Origin: Paracoccaceae bacterium
GTDB taxonomy: Bacteria; Pseudomonadota; Alphaproteobacteria; Rhodobacterales; Rhodobacteraceae
Direction of reading: 5' to 3'
Length of the DNA stretch: 49,186 nucleotides
Assembly: GCA_902633655.1 (NCBI GenBank)
Contig: CACPHA010000005.1
Span: 1-49,186, forward strand
Each line of letters begins with the position of its first letter. Position 1 is the first letter of the stretch. Below, piece after piece: positions 37,430 to 46,495 of the stretch. The notes under the pieces were generated by a model. It had not been told where the DNA came from. It did no database searches and worked only from the letters and a program-made list of their open reading frames with translations. The translations under genes and the position numbers were made by a program.

Positions 37430-38536
37430 CTACCCAATAGAACCATAAGTACTCTCACCCATCTGACCCCGGTGCAGTAGAAAGTGATCAAGAAGTACAC
37501 ACGCCATCATGGCCTCTCCGACTGGTACAGCACGGATCCCAACGCATGGGTCATGTCGGCCCTTTGTAATTACTTCAATGGGTTCGCCTGAATTCGTTAT
37601 GGATTTCCGAGGTGTCAGAATGGAAGAGGTTGGTTTTACTGCAAAGCGAACAATAACATCCTGCCCGGTGGAAATTCCCCCCAAAATTCCACCTGCATGG
37701 TTCGATGAATAAGCAGGTTCCCCATTGCTATCCATGAATATCTCGTCCGCGTTAGCTGAACCTGTCAAGTTGGCGGAGGCCATCCCTTCACCAATCTCAA
37801 CCCCTTTCACCGCGTTGATTGACATCATTGCTGCCGTTAAGTCCGCATCTAGTTTGCCGTAGATCGGCGCACCTAGCCCAACTGGCATGCCTTTAGCCAC
37901 GACTTCAATCACGGCACCAACAGAGTTATGGTCCTTACGAATATCGTCTAGGTAGGCGGCCCAGTCAAGAGCCGCCTTTTCATCGGGCACCCAAAAAGCG
38001 TTTTGATGTATTTGATCTATATCAAAATTTTTACGATTTATTCGCAGTTCACCCATTTGTACCATGTAACCTTTAATGCTCAGGTCTGGTAAAAGTTCCC
38101 TTAAAGCGGCGCGGGCGATACCACTGGCTGCGACACGGGCAGCCGTTTCGCGTGCAGAAGACCGGCCGCCACCGCGATAATCCCGTATCCCATATTTTTG
38201 CCAGTATGTAATATCTGCATGCCCTGGCCGAAAAGTTTCTGAAATATCCCCATAGTCCTTGGATCTCTGATCTATATTGCGGATCATAAGCTGAATGGGC
38301 GTACCGGTTGTTTTACCTTCAAAGACGCCTGAAAGAATTTTTACTTCATCAGCTTCACGGCGCTGAGTGGTGAATTTGTTTTGACCTGGCTTTCGTTTAT
38401 CTAACCAGTTTTGGATTTGGTTTTCGTTAATACTGATCCCGGCAGGACAGCCGTCAACTGTAGCGCCTAATGCTGGCCCATGGCTTTCGCCCCAGGTTGT
38501 AACTCGGAACAAATGTCCGAAACTGTTTAAGCTCAT
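37430..38536 (-). CDS. aroC: Chorismate synthase
   Basis: AroC makes chorismate from EPSP with reduced FMN (368 aa). The sequence starts [30 protein letters not shown], with GESHG the family signature. [35 protein letters not shown] follows, and the C-terminal part has [19 protein letters not shown]. The gene is complete, and the gap upstream (38537-38683, AT-rich) probably holds its promoter. aroE lies at 10232-11065. Confidence 0.97.
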   Translation of the reverse strand: MSLNSFGHLFRVTTWGESHGPALGATVDGCPAGISINENQIQNWLDKRKPGQNKFTTQRREADEVKILSGVFEGKTTGTPIQLMIRNIDQRSKDYGDISETFRPGHADITYWQKYGIRDYRGGGRSSARETAARVAASGIARAALRELLPDLSIKGYMVQMGELRINRKNFDIDQIHQNAFWVPDEKAALDWAAYLDDIRKDHNSVGAVIEVVAKGMPVGLGAPIYGKLDADLTAAMMSINAVKGVEIGEGMASANLTGSANADEIFMDSNGEPAYSSNHAGGILGGISTGQDVIVRFAVKPTSSILTPRKSITNSGEPIEVITKGRHDPCVGIRAVPVGEAMMACVLLDHFLLHRGQMGESTYGSIG

Positions 38537-38683
38537 TACAGCGCTCCTTTAAAAAAAGGCAATATAAGTCTGCTCCCGAAGTGACAAGAGTATTTGTCAA
38601 GGTAGCAATTGTAACCGATTTATTGTTGATACCCAAGAATTTCTGATTAAAGTTTTAGCCTAAAACTGCATGATGAATATTAT

Positions 38684-39409
38684 TTATAAACTCATTCCTC
38701 CAACGCTTGCACCGCCACAGACGTAAAGTGTCTGGCCAGTAACAAAGCTATTTTGGGGATCACAAAAAAACAAAAATGCTCTAGAGACATCTTGGGTAGT
38801 ACCCAATCTGCCCACCGGGATGCGTTTTTTTAGGCTTTCTTCTTGTTCACTGCCCTTTTCGATTAAACCCCAGAAATTGTCGGTCTGTATGGGGCCAGGT
38901 GCCACAACATTAACCGTGATACCATGGGGGGCTAATTCCAACGCCCAGGTACGGGCCATACCAGTGATACCTGCTTTGGTAGAGCTATAAGCAGTCCTAC
39001 TAGGCAAGCCAAGGGCAGCGCGTGACCCGTTAAAAATAACGCGACCAAAACGGCGTTCTTTCATTCTGGGCAAAACTGCTTTAAGTAGCGAGAGTGCCGA
39101 ACCAAGGTGAAGTTGTGCAAGCTCCCTAATATCACTTGGATTTGTTTCCTCAATTAGATTAGGCCAGATCAGGCCCGCATTGTGGATCAGATGGGTCACA
39201 TTGTGAAGCTTTTCTACTTGTTTGGCAGCTAATGCAACTGCCCCATCATCAAAAAGGTCAACTTCAATTGAAAATAAGTTTTCATCAGTTACCTTGGGAG
39301 CGTTACGAGACATGGAAATGACTCTATACCCCTGAATAAGCAGCCGTTTAGCTAGGTCCGCACCTATTCCTTTATTACCTCCTGTTATCAATGCAGTATA
39401 TTTGGTCAT
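38684..39409 (-). CDS. Short-chain dehydrogenase/reductase, last gene of the catabolic operon
   Basis: This canonical SDR has 241 aa. The cofactor loop is TGGNKGIG (residues 9-16), NAGLIWP the NNAG-type motif, the catalytic Ser is in FNGSRAALG, and YSSTKAG carries Tyr-x3-Lys. The C-terminal RIPVGRLGTTQDVSRAFLFF is typical of 3-oxoacyl-ACP/cyclohexanol-type reductases. It is seventh and last in the 38684-46072 operon and starts inside the stop of the cyclase-family gene (ATGA). A likely role is oxidation of a hydroxy or dihydrodiol intermediate; the substrate is unknown. Confidence 0.92.
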   Translation of the reverse strand: MTKYTALITGGNKGIGADLAKRLLIQGYRVISMSRNAPKVTDENLFSIEVDLFDDGAVALAAKQVEKLHNVTHLIHNAGLIWPNLIEETNPSDIRELAQLHLGSALSLLKAVLPRMKERRFGRVIFNGSRAALGLPSRTAYSSTKAGITGMARTWALELAPHGITVNVVAPGPIQTDNFWGLIEKGSEQEESLKKRIPVGRLGTTQDVSRAFLFFCDPQNSFVTGQTLYVCGGASVGGMSL

Positions 39410-40194
39410 GTGTTACCTCCTGGAATCATCGCCATGACCCGAAGTGGGCTTCCGGTGCCATCCTTAATTTTCAAGGGAGCAGCAAGAAGGATGGCACCTG
39501 TCGGAGGCAGCTGGTCCAGATTGGCCAGACACTGAAGCCCATATTTCCCAGCGCCATGAAGGAAGTAATGCGCAGGATACGGTGGATTATAATGGCCTCC
39601 TTGACCAGCATCTGTACCAACGGTTTCCGTACCAAACCCGCGAATATCCCTCTCTTCAATCAGAAAACGGATTGCTTCGGGCGTTGGGCCGGGAGAGTGT
39701 GGCCCGTCTTCACGCATGTTGAGGTAGTTCCGTCCCGACTTCTTAGACCAGTCTGTGCGCATAAGCACCCAACACCCATTTGGAATTTTTCCGTAATTAC
39801 TTTCCCAATCAGATATGAAAGGTGCAGTAAGTTCGAAATCTTCATCCATTGCGGCGCCTAGGGTGCAATCAATCACAACAACAGGTCCTATAAACTGTTC
39901 AGGGGCGATGGCATCCACTGAATTATCTGGTAGATCACGACCTGAAATCCAATGTGAAGGTGCGTCAAAATGTGTGCCTGTGTGTTCGGAAAGGGTCAGG
40001 TTATGCCATTTCCAAGCAGGACCTCTATGATCATAGGCACTAAGTTCTTCCATCCGAAATCGGGCGCATTGATTAAATTCTGGCGGAAGAATAATGACTG
40101 GAAAATCAGGATCTAGCGTGTGAGTAAGATCTACGATTTTCACACTTCCGTCTGCGATTGCGGTTGCGAGCTTCGTCAGGAGCTTCATGCTCAT
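39406..40194 (-). CDS. Cyclase-family (kynurenine formamidase-like) metal hydrolase
   Basis: This 262-residue protein of the cyclase/KynB superfamily carries the hallmark SEHTGTHFDAPSHW, whose histidines and Asp bind metal. VDLTHTLDPDFPV lies near the N-terminus and GTETVGTDAGQG near the C-terminus. Members hydrolyse formylkynurenine, isatin or ring-opened products, so it may cleave a cyclic intermediate in this operon. Both junctions (with the DUF35-SDR gene and the SDR gene) are 4-nt overlaps. Intact. Confidence 0.9.
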   Translation of the reverse strand: MSMKLLTKLATAIADGSVKIVDLTHTLDPDFPVIILPPEFNQCARFRMEELSAYDHRGPAWKWHNLTLSEHTGTHFDAPSHWISGRDLPDNSVDAIAPEQFIGPVVVIDCTLGAAMDEDFELTAPFISDWESNYGKIPNGCWVLMRTDWSKKSGRNYLNMREDGPHSPGPTPEAIRFLIEERDIRGFGTETVGTDAGQGGHYNPPYPAHYFLHGAGKYGLQCLANLDQLPPTGAILLAAPLKIKDGTGSPLRVMAMIPGGNT

Positions 40195-41447
40195 GGGCCC
40201 TCTCCAGCAAGTGTCATTTCACGTTCCAGGATGTGGGGGCTTTCCCTGAAGCGTTCGAAGAGATCTTTGGCCACATCTCCGCAATAGGTTTCTTCAAGTC
40301 CATTCCGTAGCCCTTCTACAAGGTTTTTGGCTACTGTTTCTGGTGAGACTTTTGGAGGTGGTAAAGGTTGATACCAGTCGTCCTCCGTTGGGCCGCAATA
40401 AATGTTCATGACTCTAAGACCAGCGGTGCGAAATTCTGCCCTGAGAGATTGGCTCAAAGATCGCGCTGCCGCGTTAGAGGCAGAATAGCACCCATATTGG
40501 GGATTATTTGACAGCGAATGAACTGACAGAATATTAACCCAAGCAACTGCCGCATTTTCACCATCAGCTGTTCGAGTGCACATAGCAGGGCCAAAAGCCT
40601 GTGCCAAGCGCATCAGCCCGAAGTAATTCACCTCGATCTCTTCTTTTGCCATTGCAGTATCGCCCCGCACAAAGACTCCGCCTGGGCGAACAAAGTGGGC
40701 ATTATTAATTAAGATATCGGTCTTCCCACCAATAGCGCCTGCAAGTTTTTGAACTGATTGCGTGTCTGTTACGTCTAGGGGAAGCACCTCGACTTTATCC
40801 AGTTGGGCAACGGCCTCTTGTCCAGGGTAGGGGCGCCAATTTTCCGATTCACCGATAAAGATTAGAGACGCTCCCGCAGCAGCTAAAGATTTAGCAATAT
40901 AGGGTGTATTTGGGTTGCGGGCATCTGTGATTAGGATTCGCCGGTGTTTCGGGTCGCTGGTCATCGCTCTAAGTTGTGGGTCGTCTTCCATATATAGGCT
41001 CCGCTTTTGGGGAAGTGCGAACAGAACAGCCTGTCCAGATCGATCAAGCCGATTGATGATTTGCACACGGCCATTCCGCTCACAATCACCATGAAGGTGA
41101 CAGATAATCACTGGCCCTGAATCAAGTTTAACGGTGCCAGTGCGCCAGGGGGTCCGTTCACGAAAATAGGGCTTAATTGATGTGCGTAACCTCGTTTCTG
41201 CAAGGATGCTGCCCAGGCAGTCTGTATCTTTCCACCTGAGTTCAGTGGATAAGCAATTACTACAAGCATCACGTGGCGGATACTGAATTTTCCCGCACTC
41301 GGTACATTGCTGAAGGGCAAAACGCCCTTCAGCTGCGGCTGCGCTCAGCCCAAGTGCAGCTCGGCTACGAGCCTCTGGCGGGCGTGTTGGTGAAACAGTA
41401 CGCTTTTGCGGATCTTTTCTTGGTGGTGGTAAAAGTGGGTTTGTCAT
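40191..41447 (-). CDS. DUF35 (zinc ribbon plus OB-fold) fused to a degenerate SDR
   Basis: This 418-residue fusion has a proline-rich leader, then a rubredoxin-like zinc ribbon (C48-x2-C51, C62-x2-C65 in QCTECGKIQYPPRDACSNCLS), and an OB-fold part to about residue 155. An SDR-like domain (about 165-400) follows. DUF35 proteins usually partner thiolase-fold enzymes, here encoded just upstream. The SDR half has lost its key features: the glycine loop reads ITDARNPNTP instead of TGxxxGIG, and Tyr321-x3-Asn325 (YSASNAA) replaces Tyr-x3-Lys. ILINNAHF and the serine in NILSVHS remain. It is probably structural or altered in function. Both neighbours overlap it by 4 nt. Confidence 0.85.
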   Translation of the reverse strand: MTNPLLPPPRKDPQKRTVSPTRPPEARSRAALGLSAAAAEGRFALQQCTECGKIQYPPRDACSNCLSTELRWKDTDCLGSILAETRLRTSIKPYFRERTPWRTGTVKLDSGPVIICHLHGDCERNGRVQIINRLDRSGQAVLFALPQKRSLYMEDDPQLRAMTSDPKHRRILITDARNPNTPYIAKSLAAAGASLIFIGESENWRPYPGQEAVAQLDKVEVLPLDVTDTQSVQKLAGAIGGKTDILINNAHFVRPGGVFVRGDTAMAKEEIEVNYFGLMRLAQAFGPAMCTRTADGENAAVAWVNILSVHSLSNNPQYGCYSASNAAARSLSQSLRAEFRTAGLRVMNIYCGPTEDDWYQPLPPPKVSPETVAKNLVEGLRNGLEETYCGDVAKDLFERFRESPHILEREMTLAGEGP

Positions 41448-42619
41448 GGGTTAGCCGCCTTGAGAATAGCTGCACCTGAGCAAACTCCGCGGTCATAGTT
41501 GATCATACCAAAGCCTGATACAAGCGCAATTTTTGCCCCACCTACTTGTGTCCCTCCGGCCTGTTGCGAGACTTGCCGTATCGCTTCTACCAATCCAATA
41601 AATCCACCGGCTGCTCCTGCCTGCCCTGCGGAGAGCTGACCGCCAGAGGTATTGTGGGGGAAATCCCCTTTGATCGTCATATCTTTACCACTTAGAAAAT
41701 GAGGCGCTTCGCCTTTTCCGCAAAATCCAAGGTCTTCGATCTGCATGGCGACAATGACGGGGTAATCATCATAGGTTTGTACAACGTCTATTGCATCCGG
41801 ACTGCAGTCCGCCATGTCCCAAAGTTCATCGACATCTACAGTCCACCCACCTCTGAGCTGGATTGGATCTTCAGCGTGGGCATTGTGTCTTTCTATCGTA
41901 CCAGCAATGCGTGCAAAGGGTATCTTGCGACGTTCAGCCTCTTCTTGCCGCATTACGAGGAAAGCGTCAGATCCGGCACAGGGCATAACACAATCAAAGA
42001 GGGCGATTGGGTCGGAAATGGTTTTTGCCTTCATATAATCGCTTAGAGAAAGAGGCTTTTTCATTACGGCGCCGGGATTTAAAAGTGCATTTTTACGTTG
42101 TGCAACGCATATTCTGCCAAAATCTTCGCGAGTGGCGCCAAATTCCTGCATGTAGCGATCTGTGAGAAGTGCGAAATTAGTATTTGGTCCGCCGTAGCCA
42201 TAGGGGTAGGAGGCGTCAGACGCAAAGCGTGAAAAGCTTGAGAGCATTAGCCGAAAACTGTCGATATGGTTAGTATCCCCTGCAACACATGCCACAATAT
42301 CCGAATCTCCGCACTGTACCGCACGAGCAGCGCGTCGCAGCGCTACGACACCGCTCGCTCCACCCATTGGGATATGATCGAGCCAGCGGGGAGAAAGACC
42401 AAGGTGTTGAGTCAGACCAACCGCAGTGTCAGGAAATAGTGTAAAGCTTGAAACTGTGAATCCGTCTACATCAGCTGGTTGTAAGCCCGCAAGACTAAGG
42501 CTACCCTTCAGGGCTCGAGCTATCCACCAATGAGCGGTTTTGATAGAATACCGCTGATAAGGCATCGAGAATGGTGCTGTAAGCACAATACCTTCATATG
42601 ATCGGCGCCGCTGCATCAA
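41444..42619 (-). CDS. Thiolase-fold protein lacking the nucleophilic cysteine (Ltp/SCP-x-like)
   Basis: This 391-residue thiolase-like protein is of the SCP-x/Ltp branch. YDDYPVIVAMQIEDLGFCGKGE matches the YDxFT...LEDLGFC element, and HNTSGGQLSAGQAGAAGGFI with the GFGMINYDRGVCSGAAIL end is typical of this branch. Where degradative thiolases have C-A-S-G, this protein has G87-A-S-G (IPMGGASG), so it lacks the acylatable cysteine. Ltp2-type members of this kind act as retro-aldolases together with a DUF35 protein, and a DUF35 fusion follows immediately. A carbon-carbon lyase for a CoA thioester is the best inference. Confidence 0.85.
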   Translation of the reverse strand: MMQRRRSYEGIVLTAPFSMPYQRYSIKTAHWWIARALKGSLSLAGLQPADVDGFTVSSFTLFPDTAVGLTQHLGLSPRWLDHIPMGGASGVVALRRAARAVQCGDSDIVACVAGDTNHIDSFRLMLSSFSRFASDASYPYGYGGPNTNFALLTDRYMQEFGATREDFGRICVAQRKNALLNPGAVMKKPLSLSDYMKAKTISDPIALFDCVMPCAGSDAFLVMRQEEAERRKIPFARIAGTIERHNAHAEDPIQLRGGWTVDVDELWDMADCSPDAIDVVQTYDDYPVIVAMQIEDLGFCGKGEAPHFLSGKDMTIKGDFPHNTSGGQLSAGQAGAAGGFIGLVEAIRQVSQQAGGTQVGGAKIALVSGFGMINYDRGVCSGAAILKAANP

Positions 42620-44238
42620 ATAGTCTGCCTTTTTTTCAGATGTGCCGTAGTGATCGTATTTGGCTCGTCCAACAGTATTACCGCATTTTTTTTTAATTCT
42701 GTCCTTTCAATTTTCTGGGTGGCTGTAAGAGGCAATTCATTTACAAAGCAAACAAAACCTGGGGCCTTATAATAGGCCATCTCCACCAAGCACCATTCCA
42801 TAACTTCAATTGCCGTATCTTTTGATGGAAGTTCAGTGATTATGAAGGCAAAGACTTCTTCCCCTCTTATGGGATCTGGGACTGAAGTAACTCCCACAGA
42901 AGAAACTGCAGGATGGCGTAAGAGAACGGATTCTACCTCAAGGGCGGCAATATTTTCACCGGATCGGCGAATGATGTTTTTCTTACGATCAACGAAGAAA
43001 ACATTTCGGTTTTCTTCTTGTCGCACCATATCACCGGTGTGAAACCAACCATCTTTCCAGGCCTCTTCGGTTGCTTCAGGATCCTTATAATAATGGGAGA
43101 AAAATCCATATCTTGGATTGCCCGAGGAGCGCCGAACAAGCAATTCGCCAGGCATATTTTCGGGGACATCATTCCCATACTCATCAATAATTTTGCATTC
43201 AATATCTTGTCCAGGTTGTCCTAGACAGGATTGACCTATCAAACGATCTGTAGTGCTTGCCGCTATTACAGCGCCAGCGCCCGTTTCGGTCATGGCCCAG
43301 GCTTCGACAAGCGGTATGCCGAAACGTTTTTCAAATGCGCGATGTAATTTTGGATCAATGCCTGCACCAAATCCAAATCGAACGGAATGTAGTTTTTCTT
43401 CAAGGCAAGGTTTTATACTCATTAGGAGGGTAGGCATCACTCCAAGATAGTGTAGGCTGGTGGCTCTGGACTGCGATACATCAGCCCACCATGTATCGGG
43501 ATGGAAGCGATCAAGTGCGATCAGGCAACCACCAATCCGTACCATCGCCATAAAGGAGTATGCCATAGCGTTCATATGAAACATCGGCAAAGGTGTGATC
43601 ATCCGTTCGCCTTTACGTGATAGGCTGGCCAAGCCCCCTACATTTGCATACCAATCGCCTGCCAAGAGAAAATATGTATTTGGCAAAACACACCCCTTTG
43701 GTTTTCCAGTAGTTCCGGAGGTATACAGAAGGGCTGCTTCTTGCGTCTCTTCGTTTTTATATTTGGTTACGACGCCGCAACTGGAGGGAGGTTCAATTGG
43801 ATCATTTGGCCCAATAACTTTCACGCTTAACGGTACGGACTTGCTTGCTCTTTTGAGTTCGTCCTGGCGGGATGCAATAGTGATAATAAGCGCTGGCTCG
43901 GAATGACTTATTAGGTATGTAAGTTCTGTAATGCGCAGATCAGGGTTGATTGGCACAACTGATATGCCAAGCCGATTCAATGCCAGCCAGATCAAAAAGT
44001 AAATTGGTCTATTTTGCAATAGCATGGCGACCCGCATGCCCCTTTGGTAACCGGCCCTATCGAAGGCCTTGTGATATTGCAAGACGCGTTTAAGTGCTGC
44101 TTCATAGCTGATTGCTCCAGGCTCAATTTCATAAATTCTTGCCGTTTCTGGCATAACTTCAAGAAAATCTCGTTCTGGCCACTGTTTTGCTGTTTGTTCA
44201 AAAGCAGCAAAGACGGATTTTGGCTCGGGCAGAGTCAT
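42616..44238 (-). CDS. Acyl-CoA synthetase (class I adenylate-forming)
   Basis: This 540-residue AMP-forming ligase has the P-loop-like LLYTSGTTGKPKGCVLP, an aromatic-rich substrate/nucleotide region around EAWAMTETGAGAV, and GWFHTGDM with the conserved Asp. DRKKNIIRRSGENIAALEVE is the hinge, and PLTATQKIERTEL contains the catalytic C-terminal lysine. It would activate a carboxylic acid to its CoA thioester. In this operon it follows the dioxygenase and precedes the thiolase-fold protein, with 4-nt overlaps on both sides. The substrate is unknown; the closest resemblance by eye is to crotonobetaine/carnitine- or fatty-acid-type ligases. Confidence 0.92.
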   Translation of the reverse strand: MTLPEPKSVFAAFEQTAKQWPERDFLEVMPETARIYEIEPGAISYEAALKRVLQYHKAFDRAGYQRGMRVAMLLQNRPIYFLIWLALNRLGISVVPINPDLRITELTYLISHSEPALIITIASRQDELKRASKSVPLSVKVIGPNDPIEPPSSCGVVTKYKNEETQEAALLYTSGTTGKPKGCVLPNTYFLLAGDWYANVGGLASLSRKGERMITPLPMFHMNAMAYSFMAMVRIGGCLIALDRFHPDTWWADVSQSRATSLHYLGVMPTLLMSIKPCLEEKLHSVRFGFGAGIDPKLHRAFEKRFGIPLVEAWAMTETGAGAVIAASTTDRLIGQSCLGQPGQDIECKIIDEYGNDVPENMPGELLVRRSSGNPRYGFFSHYYKDPEATEEAWKDGWFHTGDMVRQEENRNVFFVDRKKNIIRRSGENIAALEVESVLLRHPAVSSVGVTSVPDPIRGEEVFAFIITELPSKDTAIEVMEWCLVEMAYYKAPGFVCFVNELPLTATQKIERTELKKNAVILLDEPNTITTAHLKKRQTI

Positions 44239-44717
44239 GGAAGTAGCTGTATGTTTCCAAAAGCGGCGTCAGAATTCAGTAAGTCAACGCGCTTGTTTGC
44301 AATGCGTAAACTTCCCTTTATCCGCTTTAATTCATGGGTTGCGGTCAGTGCCAAAAGAAACTGTTCATCCAGTCGCGTTTCCACATAGTGCATTGAGGTA
44401 TTTGTCACATAGTGACCTTCTTTATTGTCGAGTTTGTCGACAAAAGGACGTTGAATCACGTGGTGACAGCGGCTTTTTGGTTTTTGGCTAAAGGTACGTG
44501 CTCCGTTCAACCGTTCCACGCGCAGTTTAAGCATAAACATATCCTCATACATTAACGAGGTAACAAAAAGCGGATCATCCTGTTTATAATCCAGTGGCAT
44601 CCAGTAATGTCCATCCGGAATCCAAAGTTTGAGCCAATCATCATAATGCCCTTCATCCAGCATTCTGGCTTCGGCATAGATAAAGTCAATCAAATCATCT
44701 TTGGATATGTCGCTCAC
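44235..44717 (-). CDS. Ring-hydroxylating dioxygenase beta subunit
   Basis: This small structural subunit of a Rieske oxygenase is about 160 aa from a GTG at 44717. A longer frame from 44780 is open, but the GTG overlaps the alpha stop by 4 nt (GTGA) as at the other junctions, and gives SDISKDDLIDFIYAEARMLDEG, the usual beta start. WIPDGHYWMPLDY and the C-terminal LRIANKRVDLLNSDA are typical of SnoaL-fold beta subunits. It would form an alpha3beta3 enzyme with the alpha subunit. Its stop overlaps the acyl-CoA ligase start (ATGA). Confidence 0.92.
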   Translation of the reverse strand: MSDISKDDLIDFIYAEARMLDEGHYDDWLKLWIPDGHYWMPLDYKQDDPLFVTSLMYEDMFMLKLRVERLNGARTFSQKPKSRCHHVIQRPFVDKLDNKEGHYVTNTSMHYVETRLDEQFLLALTATHELKRIKGSLRIANKRVDLLNSDAAFGNIQLLP

Positions 44718-46072
44718 TCTGCGGCCTCTATGGCACTGACTGTACTTTGTGGCATTGTAGTAGTCATAAAGCGTCGCCAAGCATCGAATTGGTTTCGCAT
44801 TTGCCGCTCTGTTGTCCCATTTTCTACGGCTTCTTTAGAAAAGTCTTCTTCTTTTCCCGGATAAAGCCTCTGCAAATTCACCCACTCGATTCCATCGGAC
44901 ATCAAGCCCTCTTGGGCACGTTCATACATTTCAAGATCATCATGTCCTACTATCGATGTTGGTGCATTGATCATCCGATTATACATTGCTGTACGTGCCA
45001 AAAGTTCATCAGGAGCGTCTATCAGACGGTAAATATAGCTTTCAACAAGGGTTTTGTCTGGGCTTAGCGGTATGAAGTTGCGTAGCTGCTGAATAGGTCC
45101 TTTGACCATGATAGAAGGAAAATAAATCGTGTTGTGACGGTTTTCATCCAATATGCTTTTTGCACGGCTCTCGCCATATGCTTTACTCATTGCTTCAAAG
45201 TATCCTGGTATCGCTGAGTAGTCAGAGTGAATTGAATGGTTTACTCCTGTATGCCCATGACCATTGGGCCAAGTACGAATTCCCATATCTTCGAAAAACG
45301 CGTAGGGAGACATGAATGGTGCAATAATCTGCATGGCTGGAGGCTGGGGTTTAGGGCTGCCCAGTTTTTTCCAAATCTTTTTAGCAGTTCCCGCAGAGCT
45401 TTCATGAGCTACCATGGGGTGGCAGGTGTCTGTTTGATTCTCAACCAGCATTTTCCAATTACACTTATGCATGTAGCGCAAAGGTGGCCCTGCAACCTCT
45501 AGCTTCCCTGCAGGGGAGCGATCCACCATGTTATCAATGGATGAAAGACTATCTAGGAAAAATTCTTCAAAATCGATACCTTCCTTTGCTAGGCGGGCAA
45601 ATATAAAGCCACGATAATTTTTGACAGCGCCGACAGCTTTCATACCTTTTGAATTTTCATTTTTATCGAGTCCTGTGCCTTCATAGCCATTTTTCAGAGG
45701 TATAGCGAGCAGGCATCCGTCAGTCTTAAAAGACCATGCGTGGTAGGGACAACGGAAAAATTTACCAGTATTACCTTCACGGTCGAGGGCAATCTTTGTA
45801 CCTTTGTGCGGGCATCGGTTGTGTAAAACTTTAACTCCATTGTCGGTATGGCGGACTTGTATAACGGGTTGATTGCCAATCTGTGTCGTGAAGTAGTCAC
45901 CTTGTTTAGGGGTTTGGCTCTCATGGCCTACAAAAACCCAAGTGTTTGCAAATAGATGGCGCATTTCTAGTTGATAGACTTCATTGCTAGTATAGACATC
46001 GCGATGAACTTGATAGCCCTGCACCATGGAATCGATGTCTTCAGCTTTAAGTGTAAGGCGCGTCTCAAGCAT
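44714..46072 (-). CDS. Ring-hydroxylating dioxygenase alpha subunit (Rieske)
   Basis: This 452-residue catalytic subunit has Rieske ligands C87-x-H89 (NRCPHKGT) and C108-x2-H111 (FRCPYHAWSF). The mononuclear iron site has D215-x2-H218-x4-H223 in NQTDTCHPMVAH. The long C-terminal domain ends IEAAE. GGGGGAAAG precedes the ATG at 46072. It heads the operon that ends at 38684. It would hydroxylate an aromatic or cyclic substrate with O2, NADH and an electron-transfer partner, but the reductase upstream is broken, so it must borrow another or be inactive. The alpha subunit is intact. Confidence 0.92.
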   Translation of the reverse strand: MLETRLTLKAEDIDSMVQGYQVHRDVYTSNEVYQLEMRHLFANTWVFVGHESQTPKQGDYFTTQIGNQPVIQVRHTDNGVKVLHNRCPHKGTKIALDREGNTGKFFRCPYHAWSFKTDGCLLAIPLKNGYEGTGLDKNENSKGMKAVGAVKNYRGFIFARLAKEGIDFEEFFLDSLSSIDNMVDRSPAGKLEVAGPPLRYMHKCNWKMLVENQTDTCHPMVAHESSAGTAKKIWKKLGSPKPQPPAMQIIAPFMSPYAFFEDMGIRTWPNGHGHTGVNHSIHSDYSAIPGYFEAMSKAYGESRAKSILDENRHNTIYFPSIMVKGPIQQLRNFIPLSPDKTLVESYIYRLIDAPDELLARTAMYNRMINAPTSIVGHDDLEMYERAQEGLMSDGIEWVNLQRLYPGKEEDFSKEAVENGTTERQMRNQFDAWRRFMTTTMPQSTVSAIEAAE

Positions 46073-46156
46073 GTCTTTCCCCCGCTACAAATCAAGCACA
46101 AGCTGTGGTGACTTAGCGTGGCTGAGTCATATTTGCATGAGTTCTCCCTCAGCATG

Positions 46157-46325
46157 CTATGCATCTGAAGGCACCACATTACGGATGACTGTCATCCCCC
46201 TGATAATGTTGGTTTGGCAAATACCATAATCGCCACGCTGGCGTTCATAGAAGTTATCTTTGCCTTTTGCGTCTAGAACGTCAATGACGGACTTATCTGT
46301 TTGGACTTTGAATATCTCTCTTTTT
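46157..46325 (-). pseudogene. Remnant of a dioxygenase reductase (2Fe-2S C-terminus)
   Basis: A short minus-strand stretch reads EIFKVQTDKSVIDVLDAKG, then NFYERQRGDYGICQTNIIRG and a TAG at 46159-46157. This follows the C-terminal plant-type ferredoxin domain of phthalate/vanillate-type reductases (usual xSCxQGDCGICQTxxxxG). Two cluster cysteines appear as tyrosines, and upstream frames are broken by stops. The FAD and NAD domains are not recognisable in 46326-46495, although weak fragments may be there. It lies just upstream of the dioxygenase alpha gene, its expected place. Confidence 0.65.
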
Positions 46326-46495
46326 TAGTAGATCAGCCTAAAAAGTTCGCGACTTGTTGTACTTTCAAGTTTGGAAAACAATTCAAGCAGGGTTTGTACT
46401 CTGTGAGGACCAGCCGGTTATGAGGTATGTTTTTTAGTTCTGCTAAGACCGCTGAAAAGTGTGCCTTTATTTGGTAGAAAAAGGTATTTTGCAGA

